Assembly: GCF_024345225.1 (NCBI RefSeq)
Contig: NZ_BROD01000001.1
Span: 2,614,362 to 2,678,361, forward strand
Reading direction: 5' to 3'
Source: Clostridium sp. TW13
GTDB lineage: Bacteria > Bacillota > Clostridia > Clostridiales > Clostridiaceae
DNA: 64,000 nt
Part shown: in pieces, positions 1-9,465 of the stretch
Layout: each line of letters begins with the position of its first letter
Position numbering within the stretch: position 1 is the first letter of the stretch
The notes under the pieces: generated by a model
What the model was told of the DNA's origin: nothing
Seen by the model: only the letters and a program-made list of their open reading frames with translations
The model's database searches: none
Translations under genes and position numbers: made by a program

Positions 1-1322
1 TTTAACTTACTATAATCTACACCATCATGTTTAGTAGAAGCAGTTACAGTAAACTTTATTACTTCCTCAAGTCCTTTCTTCCCATTAACAAAGCCCTTAT
101 CATCAGCAAAAAATACATTTCCCTTTATTCCATCTCTTGCATCATCACTAAAGGCCGCAATTTGCATATCACCGTACTTAACTGTATTCTTCTTAAAAGC
201 TGCTTCTTCAAATTTTAATGGTGATTCTCCTCCATTCCATCCTTCCCCATACATTATTATTGATTTATCAATTTCGTCTAACCTTCTTCTTATTTCCTTC
301 ATAGTTTCAATATCATGCAAGGCCATTAAATCAAATCTAAAACCATCAACATGATACTCTTTTGCCCAATAAACTACAGAATCTACAATATATCTTCTTA
401 CCATATATCTTTCAGAAGCCAATTCATTTCCACAGGCAGAACCATTTGATAAATTTCCATTAGAATCTTGTCTGTAATAGTAGCCAGGAGCTATAAAATT
501 GAAGTTTGAATCTATAGATTTGAAGGTATGATTATAAACCATATCCATTACAACTCTGATTCCTTCCTTATGCAGTTCTTTTACCATAGTCTTAAATTCA
601 TTTATTCTTAACTTTCCTTCATATGGATTTATTGAATAAGATCCCTCTGGTACGTTATAGTTTTTAGGATCATACCCCCAATTAAATTGAGGTTCATCTA
701 ATTTTGATTCATCTACAGAAGCATAATCAAAAGTTGGCAACAAATGCACATGTGTTACTCCAAGTTCTTTGACATGCTGCAGACAAGTACTCTCTTCAGT
801 ACCAGGGATTTTAGTATGCTTTTGCCATACACCACTATATTTGCCTCTATATTTTTCTTCTACTCCTGAGTTCTGATTTATAGAAAAGTCTCTAATGTGC
901 ATTTCATATAAAATAGAGTCAGTGGCATCCTTAAATTCTGGCTTAATATCATTATCAAAGCCTTCAGGATTAGCAGAACTTAAATCCACTACCATCCCTC
1001 TATCTCCATTAACTCCTACAGCCTTTGCATAAGGATCTATAACTTCATTAGATATTCCATTATTAGTAACTATATAGTTATAAAATACTCCATCTAAATC
1101 ACCAATAAGCTCAGTCTGCCAAGTTCCGTTATCCTTACTTTCCATTGCTACAATATTTCCTGGAGTGCTATTATACTCTCTTCCATCTTTACTATAAATA
1201 ATTAATCTTACTTCTTCAGCTGCTGGTGTCCATAAAATAAACTTAGTTCTTTCCTTAGAGTATATGGCACCTAGCTCCCCATCATAATTGTATTTTTCAT
1301 TCATAACCTCTTCTAAAATCAT
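1..1322 (-). CDS. pulA: Type I pullulanase (alpha-1,6-debranching GH13), 3' end beyond window
   Basis: Cytoplasmic debranching enzyme that hydrolyses alpha-1,6 links of branched maltodextrins. The reading frame is open from an ATG at 1322 to the window edge, so about 440 N-terminal residues are seen and the C-terminal part is missing. A CBM48-like N-terminal domain (about residues 15-110) precedes the GH13 barrel. Visible motifs are NWGYDP (the pullulanase signature), MDMVYNH, GFRFDL with the expected nucleophile Asp near residue 331, and MYGEGW with the acid/base Glu near 360. There is no signal peptide. The start is supported by GAGGTGATAACA just before the ATG. It lies 45 bp after the debranching enzyme gene and reads in the same direction, so it is probably last or near last in the maltodextrin operon. 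Confidence 0.93.
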   Translation of the reverse strand, partial: MILEEVMNEKYNYDGELGAIYSKERTKFILWTPAAEEVRLIIYSKDGREYNSTPGNIVAMESKDNGTWQTELIGDLDGVFYNYIVTNNGISNEVIDPYAKAVGVNGDRGMVVDLSSANPEGFDNDIKPEFKDATDSILYEMHIRDFSINQNSGVEEKYRGKYSGVWQKHTKIPGTEESTCLQHVKELGVTHVHLLPTFDYASVDESKLDEPQFNWGYDPKNYNVPEGSYSINPYEGKLRINEFKTMVKELHKEGIRVVMDMVYNHTFKSIDSNFNFIAPGYYYRQDSNGNLSNGSACGNELASERYMVRRYIVDSVVYWAKEYHVDGFRFDLMALHDIETMKEIRRRLDEIDKSIIMYGEGWNGGESPLKFEEAAFKKNTVKYGDMQIAAFSDDARDGIKGNVFFADDKGFVNGKKGLEEVIKFTVTASTKHDGVDYSKL

Positions 1323-1367
1323 TGTTATCACCTCATCGTAAATTTCAATATATAAATTCTAATTAAT

Positions 1368-3377
1368 TTAATACTTTTCAATTACATAAGCATAAGCCCT
1401 TAAAACTTCTCCAACACTCCATGCTTGTGTGTAACAGCCTCTACTTGTTGATGAGAATTCACCATCAAAAATTTCTGCTATACCATTTATACAACCATCC
1501 TTCATGTGATCTTCAAAAACTTCACACATTTCTTTAGCTTTTTCAAGAGCTTCTTTTGAATCATCATTTACCTTGCAGTAGGCTGTGATAAAAGGTCCGA
1601 TTAAAAATCCCCAAGTTGTTCCCATGTGATAAGCACAATCTCTATTTAATAACTTACCTATATATTTAGGTTTAAATCTTTCATCCATAAATGATAATGA
1701 TCTCAAACCATAAGTTGAATATAAATGCTTATATACAATTTCAACAACACTCTTTTCCTTTTCTCTTTCTAGCACTGAAAATGGTAAGGATACAGCCCAA
1801 ATTTGATTTGGCCTTATTGATGAATCATTGTCATCAACCACATCATATAAGCAATGTTTTTCTTCATTCCAGAACTTATCATTAAATGATACTTTAACTT
1901 GTTGCTTAAGCTTAGAATAAGTATCCGTACTTTCACCAAATTTAAAACTCAACTCTTCCATAATGCATAGAGCGTTATACCAAAGAGCATTTATTTCTAC
2001 TGGTTTACCGTGTCTTGGTGTTACTACATAATCTCCAACTCTAACATCCATCCAAGTTACTTGATCTAAGCCGCCTCCAGCATAAATCAATCCATCCTCA
2101 TCCATACCTATAGAAAAATCTGTTTTGGTAGAGTACGCTTTGAAAATTTCTATCAACTTAGGATATATTTTTTCCTTAATAAAACTATAAGCTTCCTCTG
2201 TTCTTGTATACATTAAATACTTATACACAGCTTGAAAATACCAAAGTGACGCATCTACAGTGTTATAACCAGGTTCTGTATTCTCATCAGGAAATAGATT
2301 TGGAACCAATCCATTCTTTATATACTTTGCAAAGGATTCCAAAATTTCTTTTGCATCTTCAAATCTTTTTGTTACAAGCAGCAAGCCTTCAAAAGCAATC
2401 ATTGTATCTCTGCCCCAATCCGTGAACCATGGGAATCCAGCCAAAATTGTTTTAAGTTCTGTGCTATTTCTTTTAACAATAAAATGATCTGCAGCCTTTA
2501 CCAAGTTATTTATAAAGCCATTATCATACCCTGCATTTCTTACTAATCTGTCAGCTCTTTCTCTATATTCATTTAAAATTTCAAAACCATCTCGATTGTT
2601 TAGCCCTTCTGTAGTACACTTAACATAGAATTTTTTATGCTCAAAGGCTTTAACATCTATATGCACTTCGTAAGGAGTATAATGATTGTCTAAGCCTAAA
2701 TATCCAGTTCTATTATCTATCATATAGTAATGGTTTTCTTCAATTAGATAATTAGGTGTAGCCATACTTACTGGTATCTGGTTTCTATCATAAAAACTTC
2801 CTTCTGAAATTTGAAAATCAATACTCATTTGATTATTTTCTTTTGGTATAAGATTTAAATAATTATCATGCTTTGTAACCATAAAATCCAATTGTGCTTT
2901 TTCTGTAGTTTCTCCAGCTGCCCTATAATTAAATAGTGGAACTATATTTAACTTAATATCTTCACTTCCGTTGTCAACTTCATAACAAACTACTACTGTA
3001 TTATGACCATACTCCATGGCAATACTTTTCTTAATACTAACATCTTCAACTTTATAACTATATTCAGGTACGCTATCAAATAAAAATCTTTGAAGATATT
3101 GTTGACCATTTTTAGAAAAATTAATATACTGTTGAGAAGTTAAATCATATTTTCTTTTCCCAATAAGAAGTTCTTCTTGAGTTCTTGTAAATACCAAATA
3201 TCTGCTTACAGGAGGATTTAAAGAAGCTATTAAATACCCGTTAAAGGACATGGCTCCTCCTCCACTTACTGTTTGATTTGCATATCCTCCTATTCCATTA
3301 CCTATCATCCATAAAAGTTCATTGCCTTGTTCTATTGTTTTCCATTGTCCACGGCCTAATTTATATACCTCTTCCAT
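1368..3377 (-). CDS. Glycogen debranching enzyme, amylo-alpha-1,6-glucosidase (GH133 type)
   Basis: Predicted bacterial glycogen debranching enzyme of 669 residues that removes alpha-1,6-linked glucose from phosphorylase limit dextrins. The N-terminal half (about 1-280) matches the bacterial GDE N-terminal domain, and the C-terminal half is the (alpha/alpha)6 glucosidase with the diagnostic PWFTDWGRDTMI stretch. Length is typical. The first in-frame ATG (3383) abuts the GGAGG at 3384-3388 with no spacing. The next ATG (3377) has a 6-bp spacer, so I start there. It follows glycogen phosphorylase by about 80 bp that hold a terminator-like hairpin, so it may be partly uncoupled from the upstream genes. 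Cytoplasmic, no signal peptide. Confidence 0.9.
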   Translation of the reverse strand: MEEVYKLGRGQWKTIEQGNELLWMIGNGIGGYANQTVSGGGAMSFNGYLIASLNPPVSRYLVFTRTQEELLIGKRKYDLTSQQYINFSKNGQQYLQRFLFDSVPEYSYKVEDVSIKKSIAMEYGHNTVVVCYEVDNGSEDIKLNIVPLFNYRAAGETTEKAQLDFMVTKHDNYLNLIPKENNQMSIDFQISEGSFYDRNQIPVSMATPNYLIEENHYYMIDNRTGYLGLDNHYTPYEVHIDVKAFEHKKFYVKCTTEGLNNRDGFEILNEYRERADRLVRNAGYDNGFINNLVKAADHFIVKRNSTELKTILAGFPWFTDWGRDTMIAFEGLLLVTKRFEDAKEILESFAKYIKNGLVPNLFPDENTEPGYNTVDASLWYFQAVYKYLMYTRTEEAYSFIKEKIYPKLIEIFKAYSTKTDFSIGMDEDGLIYAGGGLDQVTWMDVRVGDYVVTPRHGKPVEINALWYNALCIMEELSFKFGESTDTYSKLKQQVKVSFNDKFWNEEKHCLYDVVDDNDSSIRPNQIWAVSLPFSVLEREKEKSVVEIVYKHLYSTYGLRSLSFMDERFKPKYIGKLLNRDCAYHMGTTWGFLIGPFITAYCKVNDDSKEALEKAKEMCEVFEDHMKDGCINGIAEIFDGEFSSTSRGCYTQAWSVGEVLRAYAYVIEKY

Positions 3378-3397
3378 AATCATCCTCCAATTTTATT

Positions 3398-3440
3398 TAA
3401 AAAGGTCCTTTAGAAAATATTACTTCTAAAGAACCTTTTA
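3398..3440 (-). terminator. Hairpin with U-run between glgP and debranching enzyme genes
   Basis: Arms 3401-3415 and 3424-3438 pair over 15 positions with one mismatch and an 8-nt loop. On the minus strand they are followed by TTTTT. It lies directly behind the glgP stop and ahead of the next gene's ribosome-binding site. It could be an attenuating terminator inside the operon or a 3' end stabiliser. Confidence 0.65.
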
Positions 3441-3461
3441 TTTATATTATTATTATAAGGC

Positions 3462-5816
3462 TTATTTAATAGGAGTCTTTTTGATATTCCATATTTCTTC
3501 ACAGTATTGAAGTATGGTTCTATCACTTGAGAATACCCCTGAATTACATACATTAGCGAAACACTTTTGAGCCCACTTCTTCTCATCTTTGTATGCAGCA
3601 AACACTTGATCTTCAGTTGCTTTGAAAGATTCAAAATCTGCTAATAAGAAGTATTGATCTCCTTCTTTCATTAATGAATTATATAAGTCTTGGAAGTCTC
3701 CAGAACCACCATCATCAAAAGTTCCATCAATTAATGAATCTATAACTTTCTTTAAATCCTTGTTCTTGCTATAGAATTCTTCAGTTGAATATTTACCCTT
3801 AAGAGCTTCGATTTCTTCAACTTTTAATCCAAATATGAAGTTATTATCTTCTCCACTAGCTTGAGCTATTTCAACATTGGCACCATCTAAAGTTCCGAAT
3901 GTAGGTGTTCCATTTAACATAAACTTCATGTTACCAGTACCTGAAGCTTCTTTTCCTGCAGTAGAAATTTGTTTAGATAAATCTGCTGCTGGGAATAATT
4001 TTTCTCCATATGATACTCTGTAATTCTCAACAAATACAACCTTTATCTTTCCATTGATTGATGCATCATTGTTAACCATTCTTCCTATTTCATTTATAAA
4101 TTTGACTATAGCTTTAGCTCTTCTATATCCTGGGAATGCCTTAGCTCCAAATATAAATGTTACAGGAGGAATATCCATTGATGGATTTTCTTTTACTCTA
4201 TAATATAAATCTAAAATGTAGAATGCATTTAATAATTGTCTCTTATATTCATGTAATCTCTTGATTTGAATATCAAATAATGAATCTGGATTAAGTTCGA
4301 TTCCATGGTTTTCTTTGATATAATCTGCTAATTGTTCTTTCTTTTTATGCTTAATATCCATGAATCTCTTCAATACTTTTTCATCATTCTCAAATTTCTT
4401 CAAACCTTCTAATAAAGATAAATCCTTAACCCAAGCCTCACTGCCAAGTAGCTCTGTTATTAATGCTGATAATTCTTGATTACATAATCTTAACCATCTT
4501 CTTGGAGTTATACCATTTGTCTTGTTTTGGAACTTAGTAGGATATAACTTGTACCAATTATTAAGTTCAGTATCCTTTAATATATCAGTATGAAGTTGAG
4601 CAACTCCATTAACTGCGCTTGACACGTAAATTGCTAAATTAGCCATTCTAACTTGTCTGTTTGCAATTATCTTAAAATCTGATATATCAGTATATCCCTT
4701 AGACTTTAATTCTTTAGCTAAACTCTTATCAATCTCAACAATAATAGCATGTATTCTTGGGAATAATTTCTTTATTAATTTTACATCCCATTTTTCTAAT
4801 GCTTCTGCTAAAATTGTATGGTTTGTATAAGCAAAAACCTTCTTAGCTATTTCTAATGCATCTTCAAACTTTACGTTTTCTTCATCAACTAAAATTCTTA
4901 TAAATTCAGGTATTGCAAGAGTTGGATGAGTATCATTTAATTGAACTGCATGCAAACTTGAGAATTCTTTAGTGATCTCACCATTCTTTTCTTTATGCTT
5001 CTTAAGAATGTCTTTTAATGAAGCACTAACTAAAAAGTATTGTTGTCTTAATCTTAATAACTTTCCTTCTTGATTTGAATCATTAGGATATAAAACTCTT
5101 GATATATCATCTGCTCTATTCTTTAACTTAACTGCTTTATCATATTTTTGATCATTAAATTCATTAAAATCAAATTCATTGATTGCTTCACATTTCCAAA
5201 GTCTTAAAGTATTTATATTTTTAGTGCCATATCCGATGATAGGAGTATCATAAGGTACAGCTTTAACTTTCATATCTGAGAACTCAACGATTTGTGTATC
5301 TCTATCTTTTCTTACACTCCATGGATCTCCATATTTTAACCAATTATCAGCTTCTTCCATTTGGAAACCATCTACAAATTTTTGATTGAATAATCCATTA
5401 CTATATCTGATTCCATATCCTGTTAAAGGCATATCTAATGTAGCTGCTGAATCCATGAAACATGCAGCAAGTCTTCCAAGACCACCATTACCTAAACCAG
5501 CATCTTCTTCTATTTCTTCTATCTTGTTAATATTAATATTATATTGTTCTAGAATATCCTTAACTTCATCATATAAACCTAAACTTATCAAGTTATTTCC
5601 TAAGGCTCTTCCCATTAAATATTCTGCTGAAAAATAATAAGCTTTTTTGTGTTTACTGTATTCGTCTGTAGTCTTATTCCAATCATCTACAATCCCTTCA
5701 AGAAGAGTTAATGATAAGGCATTAAATATTTCATATTCTTTTGCTTCTTCAATTTTTACTCCGTATTTTACTTTAAGATATTTTTCCATTCCTTTTATTA
5801 TTTCTTGTCTCTTCAT
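3462..5816 (-). CDS. glgP: Glycogen/maltodextrin phosphorylase (GT35)
   Basis: Phosphorolyses alpha-1,4-glucans to glucose-1-phosphate using pyridoxal phosphate; cytoplasmic. The 784 residues are the normal family length. The PLP-binding signature EASGTGNMKF is present with the Schiff-base Lys near residue 631, and the glycogen phosphorylase N-terminal GNGGLGRLAACF block is seen. An upstream in-frame ATG at 5837 lies inside malQ and has no ribosome-binding site. The ATG at 5816 sits 4 bp after the malQ stop with GGAAGGTG upstream inside malQ, so I prefer it and infer translational coupling. With malQ, pulA and the GH133 enzyme it forms a complete maltodextrin-to-glucose-1-phosphate pathway. 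Confidence 0.95.
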   Translation of the reverse strand: MKRQEIIKGMEKYLKVKYGVKIEEAKEYEIFNALSLTLLEGIVDDWNKTTDEYSKHKKAYYFSAEYLMGRALGNNLISLGLYDEVKDILEQYNININKIEEIEEDAGLGNGGLGRLAACFMDSAATLDMPLTGYGIRYSNGLFNQKFVDGFQMEEADNWLKYGDPWSVRKDRDTQIVEFSDMKVKAVPYDTPIIGYGTKNINTLRLWKCEAINEFDFNEFNDQKYDKAVKLKNRADDISRVLYPNDSNQEGKLLRLRQQYFLVSASLKDILKKHKEKNGEITKEFSSLHAVQLNDTHPTLAIPEFIRILVDEENVKFEDALEIAKKVFAYTNHTILAEALEKWDVKLIKKLFPRIHAIIVEIDKSLAKELKSKGYTDISDFKIIANRQVRMANLAIYVSSAVNGVAQLHTDILKDTELNNWYKLYPTKFQNKTNGITPRRWLRLCNQELSALITELLGSEAWVKDLSLLEGLKKFENDEKVLKRFMDIKHKKKEQLADYIKENHGIELNPDSLFDIQIKRLHEYKRQLLNAFYILDLYYRVKENPSMDIPPVTFIFGAKAFPGYRRAKAIVKFINEIGRMVNNDASINGKIKVVFVENYRVSYGEKLFPAADLSKQISTAGKEASGTGNMKFMLNGTPTFGTLDGANVEIAQASGEDNNFIFGLKVEEIEALKGKYSTEEFYSKNKDLKKVIDSLIDGTFDDGGSGDFQDLYNSLMKEGDQYFLLADFESFKATEDQVFAAYKDEKKWAQKCFANVCNSGVFSSDRTILQYCEEIWNIKKTPIK

Positions 5817-5820
5817 ATTC

Positions 5821-7308
5821 CTATTCACACCTTCCATAAGTTTTAGTTATATAATAAATTTTTTCTGCTAGCTTATCTGTTAATAATCCTTCTTTTAATC
5901 TCCAAGTCCAATTGTTTCCTAAGGTTGATGGAACATTAATTCTTGCCTCATTGCCAAGATTTAAAAAGTCTTGCATCAATGCTATTGCAGTATCACCTAT
6001 ACTGCTCCACACTCCCCTTATAAAACCCCAGTTGTATCCTTCTTTTTTATTTAAATATAAATATTTTCTTGCAAAGTTAGTTTCTTGCTTAGATCCTGTT
6101 TTCTCATACCAACCTCTAAAGGTATCATTATCATGGGTTCCTGTGTACACAACCCATTTTCTATCTTCAAAGTTATGTGGTAAATATGAACTGTCTGGTC
6201 CTCCAAATCCAAATTGAAGTACCTTCATTCCTGGGAATCCAGTAGCCTTTCTAAAAGCTATAACTTCATCTGTCATGAACCCTAAATCTTCAGCTATTAT
6301 ATTAAGTTCTCCTAATTCCTCTTTAATAGCATCAAATAGTTTTATTCCCGGTCCCTTTACCCATTCGCCATTTTCTGCTGTTTTATCCTCAGCTGGCACT
6401 GACCAGTATGACTCAAAACCTCTAAAATGATCTATTCTAAGCACATCATATATTTTCAAACTTTCTCTCATTCTGTCTATCCACCATGAATACTCAGTTT
6501 CTTCGTGGTATTCCCAATTATAAATTGGATTTCCCCAAAGTTGACCAGTAATAGCAAAGCTATCCGGTGGACATCCAGAAACCTTTGTTGGTTTTAACGT
6601 ATCCGGATCAAACATAAATGCTTTTGGATTTGCCCAACAATCTGCACTATCTTCAGCAACATAAATTGGAATATCTCCAATTATTTCAATGCCTTGCTTA
6701 TTTACATAAGCTTTTAATGCTTGCCATTGCTTAAAGAAGTGGTATTGAAGGAAAATCCAAAATTCTATTTCTTCATTTAGTTCTTTAGTGTAACGTTTAA
6801 CAGAATCTGAATGCCTAAACTTTATATCTTCGTCCCATTGCTGCCAACTTTTCATACCAAAATGATTTTTTATAGCCATATACAAGCTATAATCTTCCAA
6901 CCATAAAGATTGTTCTTCTTTAAACTTTTCTATTTCACTATCTTCTTTACCCTTAAAATTCTTAAATGCTTTTCTTAACACTTTGTATTTTTCTACAAAC
7001 AACAAACTGTAATTAATTTTTTCTGTATTATCTCCCCAATTAATATTTTCATAATCTGCTTTATTCAATAATCCTTCTTGCTCTAAGATATCAAAATCTA
7101 TAAAGTATGGATTGCCTGCAAATGCAGAAAAAGATTGATAAGGAGAGTCTCCATAACTGGTCTGTCCTAAAGGCAGTATCTGCCAATACTTTTGACCAGA
7201 TTTTTTCAAGAAATCCGCAAAGTTATAAGCTTCTTTACCAAAGGTACCGATGCCGTACTTTCCTGGTAAAGAAGCAATGTGCATTAATATTCCGCTACCT
7301 CTTTCCAT
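5821..7308 (-). CDS. malQ: 4-alpha-glucanotransferase (amylomaltase, GH77)
   Basis: Transfers alpha-1,4-glucan chains, lengthening short maltodextrins so that phosphorylase can act and releasing glucose. The 495 residues match amylomaltase length. Motifs seen are SPYQSFSAFAGNPYFID near the N terminus, GDIPIYVAEDSAD, VLRIDHFRGFESYW with nucleophile Asp near 293, IIAEDLG with the acid/base Glu near 340, and TGTHDNDT. GAGGTGATAAACG precedes the ATG. The stop is 4 bp before the preferred glgP start. It follows the LacI-type regulator gene by 26 bp, so regulator, malQ and glgP are probably co-transcribed. Confidence 0.95.
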   Translation of the reverse strand: MERGSGILMHIASLPGKYGIGTFGKEAYNFADFLKKSGQKYWQILPLGQTSYGDSPYQSFSAFAGNPYFIDFDILEQEGLLNKADYENINWGDNTEKINYSLLFVEKYKVLRKAFKNFKGKEDSEIEKFKEEQSLWLEDYSLYMAIKNHFGMKSWQQWDEDIKFRHSDSVKRYTKELNEEIEFWIFLQYHFFKQWQALKAYVNKQGIEIIGDIPIYVAEDSADCWANPKAFMFDPDTLKPTKVSGCPPDSFAITGQLWGNPIYNWEYHEETEYSWWIDRMRESLKIYDVLRIDHFRGFESYWSVPAEDKTAENGEWVKGPGIKLFDAIKEELGELNIIAEDLGFMTDEVIAFRKATGFPGMKVLQFGFGGPDSSYLPHNFEDRKWVVYTGTHDNDTFRGWYEKTGSKQETNFARKYLYLNKKEGYNWGFIRGVWSSIGDTAIALMQDFLNLGNEARINVPSTLGNNWTWRLKEGLLTDKLAEKIYYITKTYGRCE

Positions 7309-7334
7309 CGTTTATCACCTCATTAATTAAATTA

Positions 7335-8348
7335 TTACTTTATTCTTCTACATGACTCACGTTCGATTAATTCAGTATTTAATAGTATGTGTTGATTTTC
7401 AATGCTATTTTTTATTAAATCTAATAATAGTTTTATACTTGTCTCTGCCATTAATGTTTTAGGCTGCTTAACTGTAGTGATAGCTGGATTGTAAAATTCA
7501 CTATAATCCATACCATCGAATCCTATTAGTGAAATATCTTTTCCAATTTTTAATCCACTATCTATAATTCCTTTTGCTGCTCCGATTGCCATAATATCTG
7601 ATAAACAGAATATAGCAGTTATATTTTTATTCTTTAATAACAACTTTTTCGTAACTTCATAGGATCGTCTACTTTCATACTCACCAATTAGAATATATTC
7701 ATCTTTTAGTGGTATATTACTATCATTTAATGCATTTTTGTAACCGTTGAGTCTCCACCAACTTATCCCTATATCATCATCTTTACCTAAAATAAGTGCA
7801 ATATCTCTATGTCCTAAACTAATTAAATATTTTGTTACTTCATAAGTAGCTTTTACGTCATCAATTCCAACTGACGAATATGTTTTCTTCCCTTTTTTTG
7901 ATAATGTATTTACAGAGGTTAAGACAATAGGTATATTTAAGCTGGCAAAACTATCATCTTTAATATCAATAAAGTTTCCACCTAGACATATAACTCCCTG
8001 CAATTTCTTTTCTTTTGCAAAAGAAATTACATTATCCACATCTTGATATATATTATAATCATTCTGCTCAAGAATCATTGTATATCCAGCAGAATCTACT
8101 TTGCTTCCTATTATGTTAATCATTTCAGAAAAAAATGGATTAAAAACTCCCTTTACTAACAAACCTATATTTTTAGTATTATTTTGTTTTAAAACTCTAG
8201 CACTATTGTTTGGTATATAATTATATTCTTCAATTATTTGCAGTACTTTTTCTCTTGTACTTAACTTTACATCAGAATGATTGTTAAGTACCCTAGAAAC
8301 TGTGCTTACTCCCACTCCTGATAATTGTGCTATGTCCTTTATATTCAT
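7335..8348 (-). CDS. LacI-family transcriptional regulator, likely of maltodextrin genes
   Basis: DNA-binding regulator of 337 residues. An N-terminal LacI helix-turn-helix (IKDIAQLSGVGVSTVSRVLN) is followed by a hinge helix and a periplasmic-binding-like ligand domain to the end. It sits between malQ and the mal transport genes, so maltodextrin control (MalR-like) is the natural inference. The three GGTATCGG-centred operators before malE are the likely targets. The first ATG (8354) overlaps the GGAGGA of the ribosome-binding site; the ATG at 8348 has a 6-bp spacer and is preferred. It probably belongs to the malQ-glgP transcript. Effector unknown from sequence. Confidence 0.88.
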   Translation of the reverse strand: MNIKDIAQLSGVGVSTVSRVLNNHSDVKLSTREKVLQIIEEYNYIPNNSARVLKQNNTKNIGLLVKGVFNPFFSEMINIIGSKVDSAGYTMILEQNDYNIYQDVDNVISFAKEKKLQGVICLGGNFIDIKDDSFASLNIPIVLTSVNTLSKKGKKTYSSVGIDDVKATYEVTKYLISLGHRDIALILGKDDDIGISWWRLNGYKNALNDSNIPLKDEYILIGEYESRRSYEVTKKLLLKNKNITAIFCLSDIMAIGAAKGIIDSGLKIGKDISLIGFDGMDYSEFYNPAITTVKQPKTLMAETSIKLLLDLIKNSIENQHILLNTELIERESCRRIK

Positions 8349-8425
8349 TTTCATCCTCCATGCTTACATCTAGTTTATTTCATTACTTGTAAATATTAAT
8401 TCTATATTATATTAGAAGAAACCTC

Positions 8426-8446
8426 AAGGATGACATAGTCATCCTT
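8426..8446 (-). terminator. Hairpin at the end of the malEFG transcript
   Basis: A perfect 9-bp stem (8426-8434 with 8438-8446) and 3-nt loop lies between the malG stop and the regulator gene. The minus-strand tail is only moderately U-rich. It is probably a weak terminator or attenuator separating malEFG from the downstream enzyme genes. Confidence 0.5.
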
Positions 8447-8552
8447 CAAGATTTCTATATGCATAAAACTATGAATTATTATTATTTTACAACTTCTTTA
8501 TCAATTAGTGAATAATGTATATTAAAATATCTAAAATAGATAATTATATTCG

Positions 8553-9464
8553 TTAACCCTTTACTGCTCCTGCTACTAAACCTGATTCAATATATTTTTG
8601 TAAAAATGCAAATAGTATTACTAATGGAATTGATGCTAATACTGAACCTGCTGCAAACACTGTCCAGTTTGTATCATATTGACCATTTATATATGATCTT
8701 AGTAGAGGCATTATTGTCTGTGAATCTGGATCATTTAATATCATATTAGACATAATGAACTCATTGTAAGTTCCTTGAACGGAAAAGAAGAACATTACTG
8801 CTATCATCGGTCTTGCCAATGGAAGGATTATCTTTGTGAATATCTGCCACTCTGAAGCACCATCAACTTTAGCGGCTTCATCCAATTCCTTTGGAATACC
8901 ATCCATAAAGTTTTTCAATAGCCATACATTAAATGCACTACCACCCGCTAATACTAGAATTAAAACCCACAACTGTCCTTGCAAATCATGACCATTAACT
9001 ATAGCAAAAATTGCTGATACAGTCATAGTTGCTGGGAACATTTGTAGAATTAATAAAGAAAATAGTCCATATTTTCTTCCTTTGAATTTCATCTTTGATA
9101 CTGCATAGGCAGATGTTGCTGTCATAACAATTTGTAAAAGACCAACTCCTGCACAAACAATACAAGTTCTTAAAAATGCACCCTTAAAATCGAGTTTTTC
9201 ACCTGAAAGAATTGTTTTATAGTTGTCTAAGGTAAGTTCTTTTGGGAAAACAGTATCCATAGTTATTGCGTTTCCTTTTGAAAATGATATTCCTATAATA
9301 TATACAACTGGAAACACAACTATTATAATTGATAACCAAATAAATACTCTCTGAAGCCATAATTCTCTTTTTTCTCTGCCTGATAATCTCTTTTTATATT
9401 TCAAATCCAACTGTGGTGAAGATTGATTTGTATTGATGTTAGTTTGTAAATTATTCATTGCCAT
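8553..9464 (-). CDS. malG: Maltodextrin ABC transporter permease, MalG-like
   Basis: Inner-membrane permease of 303 residues with six predicted transmembrane segments and the cytoplasmic EAA loop DEAAKVDGASEWQIFTKIIL that docks the ATPase. It starts 1 bp after the malF stop, and its GGAGG lies within the end of malF, indicating coupling. The N terminus carries a Gln/Asn-rich cytoplasmic tail of about 30 residues. No ATP-binding subunit is encoded nearby, so a shared MsmX-type ATPase elsewhere is inferred. Substrate assignment rests on the adjacent maltodextrin enzymes. Confidence 0.9.
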   Translation of the reverse strand: MAMNNLQTNINTNQSSPQLDLKYKKRLSGREKRELWLQRVFIWLSIIIVVFPVVYIIGISFSKGNAITMDTVFPKELTLDNYKTILSGEKLDFKGAFLRTCIVCAGVGLLQIVMTATSAYAVSKMKFKGRKYGLFSLLILQMFPATMTVSAIFAIVNGHDLQGQLWVLILVLAGGSAFNVWLLKNFMDGIPKELDEAAKVDGASEWQIFTKIILPLARPMIAVMFFFSVQGTYNEFIMSNMILNDPDSQTIMPLLRSYINGQYDTNWTVFAAGSVLASIPLVILFAFLQKYIESGLVAGAVKG

Positions 9465-9465
9465 C

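Noticed and set aside
27-218. Open frame on the plus strand opposite pulA
   Set aside because: It is a shadow of the partial pullulanase gene on the minus strand, which shows clear GH13 motifs throughout.
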